The notes below the pieces were generated by a model. That model made no database searches and had not been told where the DNA came from. It saw nothing but the letters and a program-made list of their open reading frames with translations. A program made the position numbers and the translations under genes. 12,528 bases of DNA from Candidatus Fredericiella danica (GTDB lineage Bacteria; Chloroflexota; Anaerolineae; Caldilineales; Caldilineaceae): positions 1-12,528 of the forward strand of contig JADJPH010000106.1 of NCBI GenBank assembly GCA_016713335.1. The letters are read 5' to 3'. Positions 1 to 7,141 of the stretch are shown one piece after another (position 1 is the stretch's first letter; every line of letters starts with the position of its first letter).

Positions 1-1041
1 ATCTCCCTTACCGGCGCATTGGTGAATAGTTCCGTCCAAATCAGCTTATCCAACCTCGCGGCGGGCAGCTATGACGTCATCGCCGCCTACAATGGCGACA
101 CCTATCATGCGCCGTCGTTGTCTAATGTGGTCGTCCAGGTAGTGCAGCCGTTGCCCACCGCCATTAACGATGCCGCGGGCGCGCTGGAGAACCACCCAGT
201 CACCAGCCGCGTATTGGCCAATGACCTCGACCCGGCCGGCGGCGGGCTTACAGTCACGCAGGTTGGGCAACCGGTCCATGGCGCCGCCCAGATTGCTGCC
301 GGAAATCAAGGTGTCACCTACACGCCTGACCCCGGCTACAATGGCGTCGATAGCTTCACCTACACCGCCACCGACATGAATGGCGCCACAGATGACGCCC
401 TCGTCACCGTCGTCGTTGCCCCGGCCAGCCAGGCGGATACGCCGGAACAGGTGGCCACAACCAATCCTAGCCTTACAGGCACAGCCCACTTCACCAGCGC
501 CGTTGCTACGGTGGCGGTCGCACTGCCCGCCCGCTTCTACACCGGCCTACTCACAGACAAAGATGCACTCTTCGTCAGTTACACGCCGATCGTCACACCG
601 ACGGAGCACACACAAAATCCACCAGGCAATCTGAAGTTCGGCAATCTGGAATTTGATATGGGGCTATACCTCAACGACCAGCATCTCGACGGCTACCAAT
701 TTGCCGTGCCGCTCACGATGACGATCTCCTACGCCCCGGCGCTGCTCGAAGACCTGGACGAGGCGAGCCTGACGCTTTCCTACTGGGACGGGAAGCAGTG
801 GTCCGCCAGTGGGATCGAAGTGCTAAGGCTTGACTTGGTCAACCACGTACTCATCGTGAGTCTGGCCCACTTTAGCGACTATGCCTTCTTCGTGGAAGCG
901 CCGGGTGGCGCGCATCTGTATCTACCGGGGCTGTATCGAGTGGAAGAAGGTGCAAACGCCGCACCCCAGCGAACGCCGGCGCCCAGGGCATCGCCCTTCG
1001 CTGCACCCGAACAGATCTTTCTGCCGCAGATGCAGCGGTAA
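1..1041 (+). CDS. Secreted/surface protein with Ig-like and cadherin-like domains, C-terminal part
   Basis: The reading frame is open from base 1, so the N-terminus (and any signal peptide) lies outside the window; 346 residues are visible. Residues 1-48 look like the end of an Ig-like repeat (NLAAGSYDVIAAYNGD followed by a beta-strand-rich stretch). Residues 53-139 form a bacterial cadherin-like/Ig_17 domain, with the hallmark NDLDP (74-78) and YTPDPGYNGVDSFTYTATD (107-125). Residues 140-303 are beta-rich and end in an LSYWDGKQW...LAHFSDYAFF stretch, a common closing module of large secreted proteins. The tail (304-346) carries two similar short motifs, LYLPGLYR (306-313) and IFLPQMQR (339-346, the exact C-terminus), separated by a Pro/Ala-rich linker. 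Exported proteins of Chloroflexota often end in such a YLPL..R-like tail, which I take as a surface-retention or processing signal. The substrate or ligand is unknown; adhesion or cell-wall association is inference. The gene converges on the next one, with 23 nt between stop codons. Confidence 0.85.
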   Translation: MSLTGALVNSSVQISLSNLAAGSYDVIAAYNGDTYHAPSLSNVVVQVVQPLPTAINDAAGALENHPVTSRVLANDLDPAGGGLTVTQVGQPVHGAAQIAAGNQGVTYTPDPGYNGVDSFTYTATDMNGATDDALVTVVVAPASQADTPEQVATTNPSLTGTAHFTSAVATVAVALPARFYTGLLTDKDALFVSYTPIVTPTEHTQNPPGNLKFGNLEFDMGLYLNDQHLDGYQFAVPLTMTISYAPALLEDLDEASLTLSYWDGKQWSASGIEVLRLDLVNHVLIVSLAHFSDYAFFVEAPGGAHLYLPGLYRVEEGANAAPQRTPAPRASPFAAPEQIFLPQMQR

Positions 1042-1064
1042 ATACATTTCTCTTTTCTCTTTTC

Positions 1065-2545
1065 TTACCGGCCCAACTGGCCGGCGGTGGGCTCCGCTCA
1101 ACAGAACCAATGCTCGCTCAGCCGCGGCGGCGCCACCGCACCAACGGGCACCATGGCAGGCGGCGGGCGCCGCCCGGCGACAAAATAGGCTGCGGCTTCG
1201 ATTACGGCAAAGGCGCCATAGGGGTCCTCGTCGTCCGCCAGTTCTGCCAGTCGCGTCACCTCTGCGTGCAACGCATCCATCCGCGGGTCGGCATGCGCCC
1301 ACCGGTAGGTGAAGTTCCGTGCATCCAACTCGCCCAGCCACGCCGCTGTCTCTGCCTCGGCCAGTAGTGCGCTGTCGGGCGGGACCAACATGCGAATACT
1401 CAGTTGCACCCCCGGTACATGGGCAATCAGGTCCTGTTCGCGAATCCATAGCAGCAGGTCAAGGTAATCTTCCAATGAGGTCCAGGGCGTGAACGGCATC
1501 CAGGTCGGCTGCGGCGCAATGCCGACCTGGCGCAACACCTTGAGTGCTGCCCCCATGTCCGCCACCGTATGGCCTTTGTGCAGGCGCGCCAATACCAGAT
1601 TACTCGTCGCCTCAAACGCCGATACCGCGAAGGTCGCGCCGCATGCAGCCAACTCAGGCATCAACGCCGCATGCTCCAGCACGTGCTCAACCTTCGTCGT
1701 GAAATCAAAGGTGACTAAAGGGAACTCGGCATGGAGCTGCCGCACGATTTTCATAGCATGGCCGGGACCGTTGAGAAAATCCGGATCGCCAAAGGTGATG
1801 TGCTCCGCACCCGCGGCCACCTGCTGGCGGATATCAGCCATCACCAGCTCCGCCGGCACTGCAAAGAAGCGCCCGTTGTAAATCGGCACAACGGGACAGT
1901 GCCGGCACGTGTGCAAGCACCCGCGCGTCGCCTCCACATACCCCGCCAGCCGCGCCACGCCCTTCTCCAGATACCGCGCATACCGATCAAGCGGCGCCAG
2001 TCCTCTGCGCTCCGGCACGGATAACGCCACCCGGCGCACCACCGGCGCCGTTACCGCTGTGCTCGTCGTGACCCCAGCCATGTGGGCCACCGCTCCCCCC
2101 GCAATCACCACCCGCGCCAATTCAACCAGCGTCTCCTCAACCTCTCCCGCAACCACCGCATCCGCAGCAGGCTGAACAGCCATGACCTCCCCCATTGACA
2201 ATTGACGGTTGTCAATGGACAGTTGCCCGTCTCCTCTGTCCTCTTTGCACCCTCCAAAAGAAACGTGCGATTCATCCACGCATACAACCCATAAAAACAG
2301 ATGGTTGCCTCAGGATTGATCTCTCGCTGCGCCGTCGCCACCCCCAGCCGCAGCGCCGTGTGCATCGGCGCAGAAATCGCCACAAAACGTGCACTTGCCA
2401 CTGCATCTCGCGGAAACTCATCCACGGCGAGATCCACCGCCACGGCGTCAATGCCCTGGCTGCGCAATGCTGCCAGCGGCCATGCCAGATTGAGCGGCTG
2501 GTGCCCCAATTCATAACACGATATCAATAACACCGGTGCTGGCAC
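1065..2545 (-). CDS. B12-binding radical SAM selenoprotein, CUAEP/CCAEP-tail family (one apparent frameshift)
   Basis: Residues 1-99 form a cobalamin-binding-like domain (YELGHQPLNLAWPLAAL near the start, FYGLYAWMN near its end). Residues ~127-470 contain the radical SAM core with CLHTCRHC, a canonical CxxxCxxC iron-sulfur motif at Cys210/214/217, followed by ITFGDPDFLNGPGHA and FDFTTKVEH, which I recognise from the CUAEP/CCAEP-tail radical SAM family. The frame appears to end at TGA (1098-1100) after ...LSEHWFC, but reading TGA as selenocysteine continues as U-AEPT-AGQLGR and stops at TAA (1065-1067), giving the diagnostic CUAEP tail. The B12 domain and the SAM domain are in different frames; adding one G to the G5 run (minus strand, at 2189-2193) joins them into exactly 493 codons plus stop. 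An ~81-nt insert separates the domains. Start: GTG at 2545 is preferred over GTG at 2560 because AAGGA lies 7 nt upstream of it. The reaction is unknown; a B12-dependent radical methyltransferase or related enzyme is family-level inference. It lies 30 nt after the pRiA4b ORF-3 gene. Confidence 0.88.
1067..1085 (-). promoter_or_regulatory. Bacterial SECIS-like hairpin
   Basis: Downstream of the UGA on the minus strand, CCGGCC and GGCCGG form a perfect 6-bp GC stem (7 with a closing G-U pair) around the loop AGTTG. The apical loop starts 19 nt after the UGA and has a G at its second position. Both values fit the published bacterial SECIS rules (loop 16-37 nt from UGA, 3-14 nt loop, a G in the first two loop positions). 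The hairpin lies within the ten codons between the UGA and the TAA stop. It is not followed by a T run, so it does not look like a terminator. Confidence 0.7.
1098..1100 (-). other. In-frame UGA codon, probable selenocysteine 483
   Basis: On the minus strand the codons run TTC TGT TGA GCG GAG CCC ACC, i.e. F-C-U-A-E-P-T. The family is named for a C-U-A-E-P or C-C-A-E-P tail, so the UGA falls exactly where family members carry Sec or Cys. The preceding PPRLSEHWF is also typical of the tail. Recoding needs SelA, SelB and the selC tRNA, none of which is in this window. Confidence 0.85.
2169..2248 (-). repeat. ~81-nt palindrome-containing insert inside the radical SAM gene
   Basis: In relatives the B12 domain runs directly into the GADAVV.GE.EE-type stretch that opens the next domain. 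Here 80 bases (81 once the missing G is restored) lie between ...TFLLEG and AADAVVAGEVEE. The insert contains a perfect 9-bp inverted repeat, CCATTGACA (2192-2200) and TGTCAATGG (2210-2218), around a 9-nt centre that repeats TTGAC/GTCAAT. Such TTGACAA/TTGTCAA palindromes resemble the short interspersed repeats seen between genes in several bacterial phyla; that link is from memory. Borders are approximate because they rest on family alignment by eye. Confidence 0.55.
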
Positions 2546-2575
2546 TACGAAATCCTTCACTCAATCGCTGCGCGC

Positions 2576-3142
2576 CTACTTGATCTTCGCCAACTTTTGA
2601 TTGACCATATCCAGATCAAACGCATCAGGATTGTATGTCTCGATATATCGTTCAAAATTCTTGCGCTCTGGGTGCGTTGGCTTAGCCTTTGCCTCCAACA
2701 ACGCCTGATACCCCCATGCACCCCCAATATGTTCAGGTGGGCACGCACGCTTGCCCTTAATGCACCGGGGCAATTTCTGCTCAGGGTCAACCGCCTGAAT
2801 CTCCTCCACCTCGATCTCATGCTCCCAACCATCACCGAAATCGTAGGTGTAGCGAAACTTCACTTTTGTCTTTGCGGCAACCTCGACAAGACGGAACTTC
2901 TTCTCATCCTTGACGGCGATGTAACTATCTAGGGACGGCTCACCGTAGCGCAAACCACCAATGTCGAATTCGTGCATATGTGCATTCTCCCACCCCATCG
3001 TCGCCTGGATCATCAGGTGCAGGCGCGCAAGCGTCACATTGTCTGGGACGAGCAGACGCCGCCAGATGGGAGGTCGCACGCCCTTGAGCGTGATTTTGAG
3101 TACGTAGACAGCACTAGGTGGCGTCACTGGTTTCGAAGGCAT
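2576..3142 (-). CDS. Plasmid pRiA4b ORF-3 family protein
   Basis: This 188-residue protein matches the pRiA4b ORF-3-like family over its whole length. Visible hallmarks are VYVLKITLKGVRPPIWRR near residues 12-29, the LHLMIQATMGWENAHMHEF block (about 42-60), YDFGDGWEHEIEVEE (about 100-114), and the late Cys/Pro-rich segment PRCIKGKRACPPEHIGGAWGY. These proteins are small, widespread and often plasmid-borne or near mobile DNA; their biochemical role is not established, and an IS1096 passenger-type label is sometimes given. No transposase or terminal repeat is present here. ATG at 3142 is the natural start. A TATACAAT-like box lies about 15-20 nt upstream on the minus strand, so it may have its own promoter 81 nt beyond the E1 beta stop. 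The radical SAM gene follows after 30 nt. Confidence 0.9.
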   Translation of the reverse strand: MPSKPVTPPSAVYVLKITLKGVRPPIWRRLLVPDNVTLARLHLMIQATMGWENAHMHEFDIGGLRYGEPSLDSYIAVKDEKKFRLVEVAAKTKVKFRYTYDFGDGWEHEIEVEEIQAVDPEQKLPRCIKGKRACPPEHIGGAWGYQALLEAKAKPTHPERKNFERYIETYNPDAFDLDMVNQKLAKIK

Positions 3143-3223
3143 TATGTCAATCCCATTGTATAAGACATGGCAAGCAAGATGAATGGAGCAAAGTGGACGA
3201 CTGAGCGTACGAAGGACGCTGGA

Positions 3224-4258
3224 TCAATACGCCGCCAGGCGCCGCGCCGCTGTGTAAATCTTCTCTGCGTCGGGCCGGTAGGCGTCTTCAAGCGGCGGGC
3301 TGAACGGCACAGGCGTGTCAAGTCCACCCAATCGCTGAACTGGCGCATCCAGCCATTCAAAGGCTTGTTCAGCAATCAAGGCAGCCACTTCCGCGCCGAC
3401 CCCAACGAGCCGATTGGCAGCGTGGACGACCAGCACCTTCCCGGTCTTACGCGCCGTGGCGAGCACCGCCTCCACGTCCAGCGGCTTCAATGTGCGTAGG
3501 TCCACGACATCACACTCGATCCCATCTCCTGCCAACCGCACCGCAGCCGCCAAAGCTTGCTGGAGCATCGCTCCATAGGTAATGATCGACAGATCGCTAC
3601 CGGAGCGCGCCAGCGCAGCCTGTCCCAAGGGCACGGCGCTATCGCCGGGTGGCACGTGGCCTTTCAGTGTGCGGTAAAGCGGTTTGCTTTCCAGGTAGAT
3701 GACGGGGTTGTTGTCACGGATGGCGGCCAGCATGAGACCCTTGGCGTCCGCCGGCGTGCCCGGCGCCACCACTTTGATACCCGGTGTGTGGACAAACCAG
3801 GCTTCCGGGTTCTGACTGTGAAATGGGCCGGAACGGATGCCCCCATCTGCCGGCGCACGGATCACCCAGGGCACCGCGCCCCCCCAGCGATAATGGGCCG
3901 TGGCGGCAAATTGCACGATGCTGTCAAACGCGGAGGTGATGAAATCGGCAAACTGCATCTCGATGACCGGGCGCAACCCCATCAAAGCCATCCCGGTGGC
4001 GGCCCCGACAAAACCAAGTTCGGCCAGCGGCGTGTTGATCACGCGCCGTGCGCCAAACTCTTCCTCAAAGCCCTTGGTCACTTTGAACGCGCCGCCAAAG
4101 TCGCCCGCGATATCTTCACCCATCAGCACTACATCCGGGTTACGTCGCATTTCCTCGCGCAGCGCTTCGCTGATCGCCGCAATATAGGTGAGCGTGCGCG
4201 CCTCGTCGCTAACCGGCGGCGCCTCTGAAAAACCGAAGTTGCTGCCTTCCTGCGTCAT
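3224..4258 (-). CDS. pdhB: 2-oxoacid dehydrogenase E1 component, beta subunit (pyruvate dehydrogenase-like)
   Basis: This 344-residue protein is a full-length transketolase-like E1 beta subunit. It partners E1 alpha to decarboxylate a 2-oxoacid with thiamine diphosphate and pass the acyl group to a lipoyl E2. Visible features are ALREEM...VVLMGEDIA with conserved Glu48, RVINTPLAELGFVGAATGMALMG (72-94), FADFITSAFDSIVQ (103-116), RAPADGG...SGPFHSQ with His147, and the C-terminal transketolase domain (SIITYGAMLQQAL..., CDVVDLRTLKPLD). The first ~20 residues are a variable extension; ATG at 4258 has AGG a few bases upstream. It starts 27 nt after E1 alpha. Substrate (pyruvate, branched-chain oxoacid or acetoin) cannot be told from sequence alone, so the symbol is provisional. 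No E2 or E3 gene follows. Confidence 0.92.
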   Translation of the reverse strand: MTQEGSNFGFSEAPPVSDEARTLTYIAAISEALREEMRRNPDVVLMGEDIAGDFGGAFKVTKGFEEEFGARRVINTPLAELGFVGAATGMALMGLRPVIEMQFADFITSAFDSIVQFAATAHYRWGGAVPWVIRAPADGGIRSGPFHSQNPEAWFVHTPGIKVVAPGTPADAKGLMLAAIRDNNPVIYLESKPLYRTLKGHVPPGDSAVPLGQAALARSGSDLSIITYGAMLQQALAAAVRLAGDGIECDVVDLRTLKPLDVEAVLATARKTGKVLVVHAANRLVGVGAEVAALIAEQAFEWLDAPVQRLGGLDTPVPFSPPLEDAYRPDAEKIYTAARRLAAY

Positions 4259-4285
4259 CGTCGCCTGTTTCCTGCTTGCTCAAAC

Positions 4286-5248
4286 TTAGGACGCATAGAC
4301 GCCATCCGCGACAGTCGCCGGATCCGGCAGTGCACTGGCCTCGGCAAATTCGATCGCATCGACCACTTCAACTTCGCAGCGCTGGCGAATCTCCGCCAAT
4401 TCTTCGGCATCCGCGACACCAAGTTCACCTAACTTCGCTTCATAGCGCACCACAGGGTCTTTTTGCTCCCACTCCGCCAATAGTTCGCGCGGCACATACT
4501 CAAAACCATCGTGGATGGCGTGGCCAAGCATCCGCATCGTTTTGGCTTCGATCAAGGTCGGCCCACCACCCACCCGCGCCCGCGCCACCGCATCCCTGGC
4601 AACCGCATAGACTGCCTCGACATCATTGCCGTCCACGATCACGCCGGGAATGCCGTATCCATCCGCCCGCCGCGCAATGTCGTGCACCTTCATCTGCTGG
4701 TCGAGCGGGGTCGAGTACGCATACTGATTGTTCTCGACAATCATTACCAGGGGCGCATTCCATACGGCAGCCATGTTGAGCGTCTCATGAAAAATGCCGG
4801 CGCTGGTGGTACCGTCCCCCGTGAACGCCATCGCCACACGGGGTTCGTTGCGATAGACAAAACTCATGGCGACGCCTAACGACACCGGCATCGCATGGCC
4901 GAGATGGCTGATAAAGCCGATCAGCCGGAGGTCTAAATCGCCCATGCCATGTAGATTGGCGTCGCGCCCGCCGGAAACGCCATTAGCGCGTGCCAGCAAG
5001 TTGCCAAAAATTCGCCGGGGCGTCATTCCGCGCAGCAGATAAGCACCCAAATCACGATGCATCGGCGCCACAACGTCTTCAGGCGCCAGCGCATACGCCG
5101 CGCCGACGCTGATCGCCTCATGACCGCGCTGGCTAAAGGTCCCGCCCACCCCGCGCCCCTGCTTCCACAGCGCCACCATCTGCTCATCAAAGGTGCGAGT
5201 GAGCGCCATCCAATAATAGAGTTCGAGTCGCTGATCAACGGTTAACAT
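4286..5248 (-). CDS. pdhA: 2-oxoacid dehydrogenase E1 component, alpha subunit (pyruvate dehydrogenase-like)
   Basis: This 320-residue protein is the thiamine-diphosphate-binding E1 alpha subunit. The ThDP motif runs from GDG (144-146) to ENNQ (172-175), with GTTSAGIFHETLNMAAVWN between. Other family marks are GQ/SQRGHEA near 39-45, HRD at 64-66, GRDANLH at 94-100 and the HAIHDGFEYVPRE segment in the late part, corresponding to the phosphorylation-loop region of mitochondrial homologues. It pairs with the beta subunit encoded 27 nt downstream. Its ATG overlaps the end of cmk by 7 nt and I see no clear Shine-Dalgarno, so translational coupling is likely. Length is normal for bacterial forms without an N-terminal targeting peptide. 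Pyruvate versus branched-chain oxoacid or acetoin is undecided. Confidence 0.92.
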   Translation of the reverse strand: MLTVDQRLELYYWMALTRTFDEQMVALWKQGRGVGGTFSQRGHEAISVGAAYALAPEDVVAPMHRDLGAYLLRGMTPRRIFGNLLARANGVSGGRDANLHGMGDLDLRLIGFISHLGHAMPVSLGVAMSFVYRNEPRVAMAFTGDGTTSAGIFHETLNMAAVWNAPLVMIVENNQYAYSTPLDQQMKVHDIARRADGYGIPGVIVDGNDVEAVYAVARDAVARARVGGGPTLIEAKTMRMLGHAIHDGFEYVPRELLAEWEQKDPVVRYEAKLGELGVADAEELAEIRQRCEVEVVDAIEFAEASALPDPATVADGVYAS

Positions 5249-6015
5249 GGGTTTGACGAATTCTTTTGTCCCCCAATCCGCACACGCGCCGCCTCCACAA
5301 TCCTCCTCGCCACTGCCTCCGGGGTCATCGCCGTCGTATCAATCACGATCGCATCATCCGCCGGACGGAGTGGTGCAATATCTCGCTGGCTGTCAAGCGC
5401 ATCGCGCCGGCGAATATCCTGCAGGACATCATCATAATCGACCTGCTTGCCACGCGCCACCAGTTCGTCAAAGCGCCGGCGTGCGCGTTTTTCAGCGCTG
5501 GCGTCCATGTAGATCTTGACCGGCGCCTCGGGCACGACCACCGTGCCGATATCGCGGCCGACCATCACTATCCCCCGCTTCTCAGCGTGGCCGGTGCCGT
5601 AGCGCAGCGCAATGCGGCGCTGCTGGACCGTCAGCGCCTGCCGCACCCCTGGATAAGCCGCAACGGCCGACACCTGGCGATCTACCTCCGGCGTGCGAAT
5701 CTGCCAGGTAATGTCGACGCCATCCAGCAAGACCGTCAGTTGCCGCCCGTCGCGACTCGCGGTGTCCGGCGCAGCCAGATCAATCACGTCCACACGGGCC
5801 ATTTCGGTCACGGTCTGCTCATCTTCAACGGGAACCTGCTCTGCGATCGCCGCCCAGGTGACGGCGCGGTACATGATGCCCGTATCAAAAAACAGATAGC
5901 CAAGTTCATCGGCCACGTGATGACCAACGGTGCTCTTGCCCGACGCGGCCGGGCCATCGATGGCGACGATGGCAGGAAGGCCGCCGGCCTCACGAAAGTC
6001 ATTGCCACTACGCAT
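5242..6015 (-). CDS. cmk: Cytidylate kinase (CMP/dCMP kinase)
   Basis: This 257-residue cytosolic kinase transfers phosphate from ATP to CMP or dCMP. The Walker A loop is GPAASGKST at 21-29; DTGIMYRA (44-51) is the canonical substrate-side motif; GRDIGTVV and the lid-region pattern RRDALDSQRDIAPLRPA are also present. The frame is open upstream to 6147, but ATG at 6015 is chosen because the family's N-terminal strand (IVAIDGPAASGKST) follows about 15 residues later and the upstream stretch is pseudouridine synthase sequence. This start overlaps the previous gene's stop by 8 nt (ATGCGTAG), and the gene's own TAA overlaps the E1 alpha start by 7 nt. Both overlaps suggest coupled translation within one operon. 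rluB-like genes adjacent to cmk are a common bacterial arrangement. Confidence 0.95.
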   Translation of the reverse strand: MRSGNDFREAGGLPAIVAIDGPAASGKSTVGHHVADELGYLFFDTGIMYRAVTWAAIAEQVPVEDEQTVTEMARVDVIDLAAPDTASRDGRQLTVLLDGVDITWQIRTPEVDRQVSAVAAYPGVRQALTVQQRRIALRYGTGHAEKRGIVMVGRDIGTVVVPEAPVKIYMDASAEKRARRRFDELVARGKQVDYDDVLQDIRRRDALDSQRDIAPLRPADDAIVIDTTAMTPEAVARRIVEAARVRIGGQKNSSNPC

Positions 6016-7114
6016 CGTTCGGCGCCCGTTTCTGTGGTTTTGCACCAGGTTTGCGCCCTGACGATGTCGTCTTTGCCGGCGGGTGTGCGCCTTGAGTCCG
6101 CCCGCCGGCAGACGGTTTCGACGCCGTACGGGTTGGCCCGCTCTCACTGCTGCCGGGTGGCCGGCTCACCTTCTTTCCGGACCCCGCCCCTGCCGGCTTT
6201 GCCGCCCGCGGCGGCTTGCCTTTTGCGTCAACTTTGCGCGGCCGCGCAGGCTTCTTGCCGCCGTCTGCGCCATCACGCTCGGATTTACCAGGAGTACGCT
6301 TCCCCGCAGGTCTGCGTACATAGTGTTTGCGCTCACTCTTCGGCGGCTTCTCGTGCGCAATCCCCGCCATATCCATTAGAGAAGCCAGTTCGTATGGCGT
6401 CAGCGGGGCATACTCGCCCAGTTCCAGATCGCCGAGCGTCAATGGGCCGATCGACCAACGGACAAGGCGCAAGGTGGGATAGCCCACTGCCGCCGTCATG
6501 TTGCGGATCTGACGTTTCTTGCCTTCGCGCAGCACAATCCGCAGCCAGACGCCCTCGGTTGGCCCCTTGCTCAATTGCAATGGTACGGGCAGGCGTTCTG
6601 CGACCGCGGCTTCGGCCGGTGCGGTGCGTCCTTCAGGCAAATCAACACCATTGCGCAATTGCTCAAACGCCGCCCCGGATGGGGTCTCACCCACCAAAAC
6701 AAAGTAGGTTTTCGGATGCTGGTAGCGGGGATGCGTCAGGCGATTGGCCAGTTCACCGTCGTCGGTCAGCAAGACAAGACCTTCGCTGTGCAGGTCCAGG
6801 CGACCCACGGCAAATACGCGCCCCGAACCTTCAGGCAAGAGGTCGGCAACCGTCTTGCGATCTCCTGTATCGCCGCCAATATCGCTCAGCACACCACGCG
6901 GCTTGTGCACTTTATAGTACCGGTGTACGGGCGCGGGGGCAAGACGCTGGCCATCCACCAGAATTGTATCGCGAACCGGATCCGCTTTGGCGCCAAGTTC
7001 GGTCACTACTTCGCCGTTAACACGCACACGGCCCGCTTCAATCAGCGTCTCGCAATGCCGCCGGCTACCGACGCCGGCGGCAGCCATGATCTTCTGCAAT
7101 CGTTCAGTTGGCAT
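6008..7114 (-). CDS. rluB: RsuA/RluB-family rRNA pseudouridine synthase with long basic tail
   Basis: This 368-residue protein isomerises a specific uridine to pseudouridine, most likely in 23S rRNA. An S4 RNA-binding domain occupies about residues 1-50 (ERLQKIMAAAGVGSRRHCE...GRVRVNGE). The catalytic domain follows, with GRLDLHSEGLVLLTDDG and catalytic Asp107, YKVHKPRG (67-74) and the GKKRQIRNM...LVR block. Past about residue 250 there is a ~115-residue Lys/Arg/Pro/Gly-rich tail, probably disordered; comparable basic tails occur in some RluB proteins and likely aid RNA binding (inference). ATG at 7114 is chosen, with AGGTG just upstream; GTG at 7120 is the alternative and adds only two residues. 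It starts 27 nt after the dehydrogenase gene and overlaps cmk by 8 nt. The exact target (RluB versus RluE or RsuA) cannot be fixed. Confidence 0.9.
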   Translation of the reverse strand: MPTERLQKIMAAAGVGSRRHCETLIEAGRVRVNGEVVTELGAKADPVRDTILVDGQRLAPAPVHRYYKVHKPRGVLSDIGGDTGDRKTVADLLPEGSGRVFAVGRLDLHSEGLVLLTDDGELANRLTHPRYQHPKTYFVLVGETPSGAAFEQLRNGVDLPEGRTAPAEAAVAERLPVPLQLSKGPTEGVWLRIVLREGKKRQIRNMTAAVGYPTLRLVRWSIGPLTLGDLELGEYAPLTPYELASLMDMAGIAHEKPPKSERKHYVRRPAGKRTPGKSERDGADGGKKPARPRKVDAKGKPPRAAKPAGAGSGKKVSRPPGSSESGPTRTASKPSAGGRTQGAHPPAKTTSSGRKPGAKPQKRAPNDA

Positions 7115-7141
7115 AGGCACCTAGCTAGCAGTCTAATAAAT

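Noticed and set aside
1067..1085. GC hairpin read as a transcription terminator for the two convergent genes
   Set aside because: Neither strand has a T run after the stem: the minus strand continues with an A/G-rich stretch, and on the plus strand the pyrimidine run precedes the stem. The distance from the UGA and the loop fit a SECIS better.
922..1449. A 175-codon minus-strand open frame covering the tail of the radical SAM gene
   Set aside because: A shadow in another frame of the radical SAM gene and of the surface protein; its Cys/Arg/Gly-rich translation matches no family I know.
2576..3142. pRiA4b ORF-3 gene as part of an insertion sequence or integrated plasmid
   Set aside because: No transposase, terminal inverted repeats, target duplication or other plasmid genes nearby; base composition resembles the neighbours.
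3557..4228. A 223-codon plus-strand open frame
   Set aside because: Antisense to the E1 beta gene, without domain signals or a credible ribosome binding site.
5266..7020. A 584-codon plus-strand open frame
   Set aside because: It lies antisense to cmk and rluB, both of which have clear catalytic motifs; its translation is rich in Arg/His/Pro with no recognisable domain, typical of a shadow frame in GC-rich DNA.
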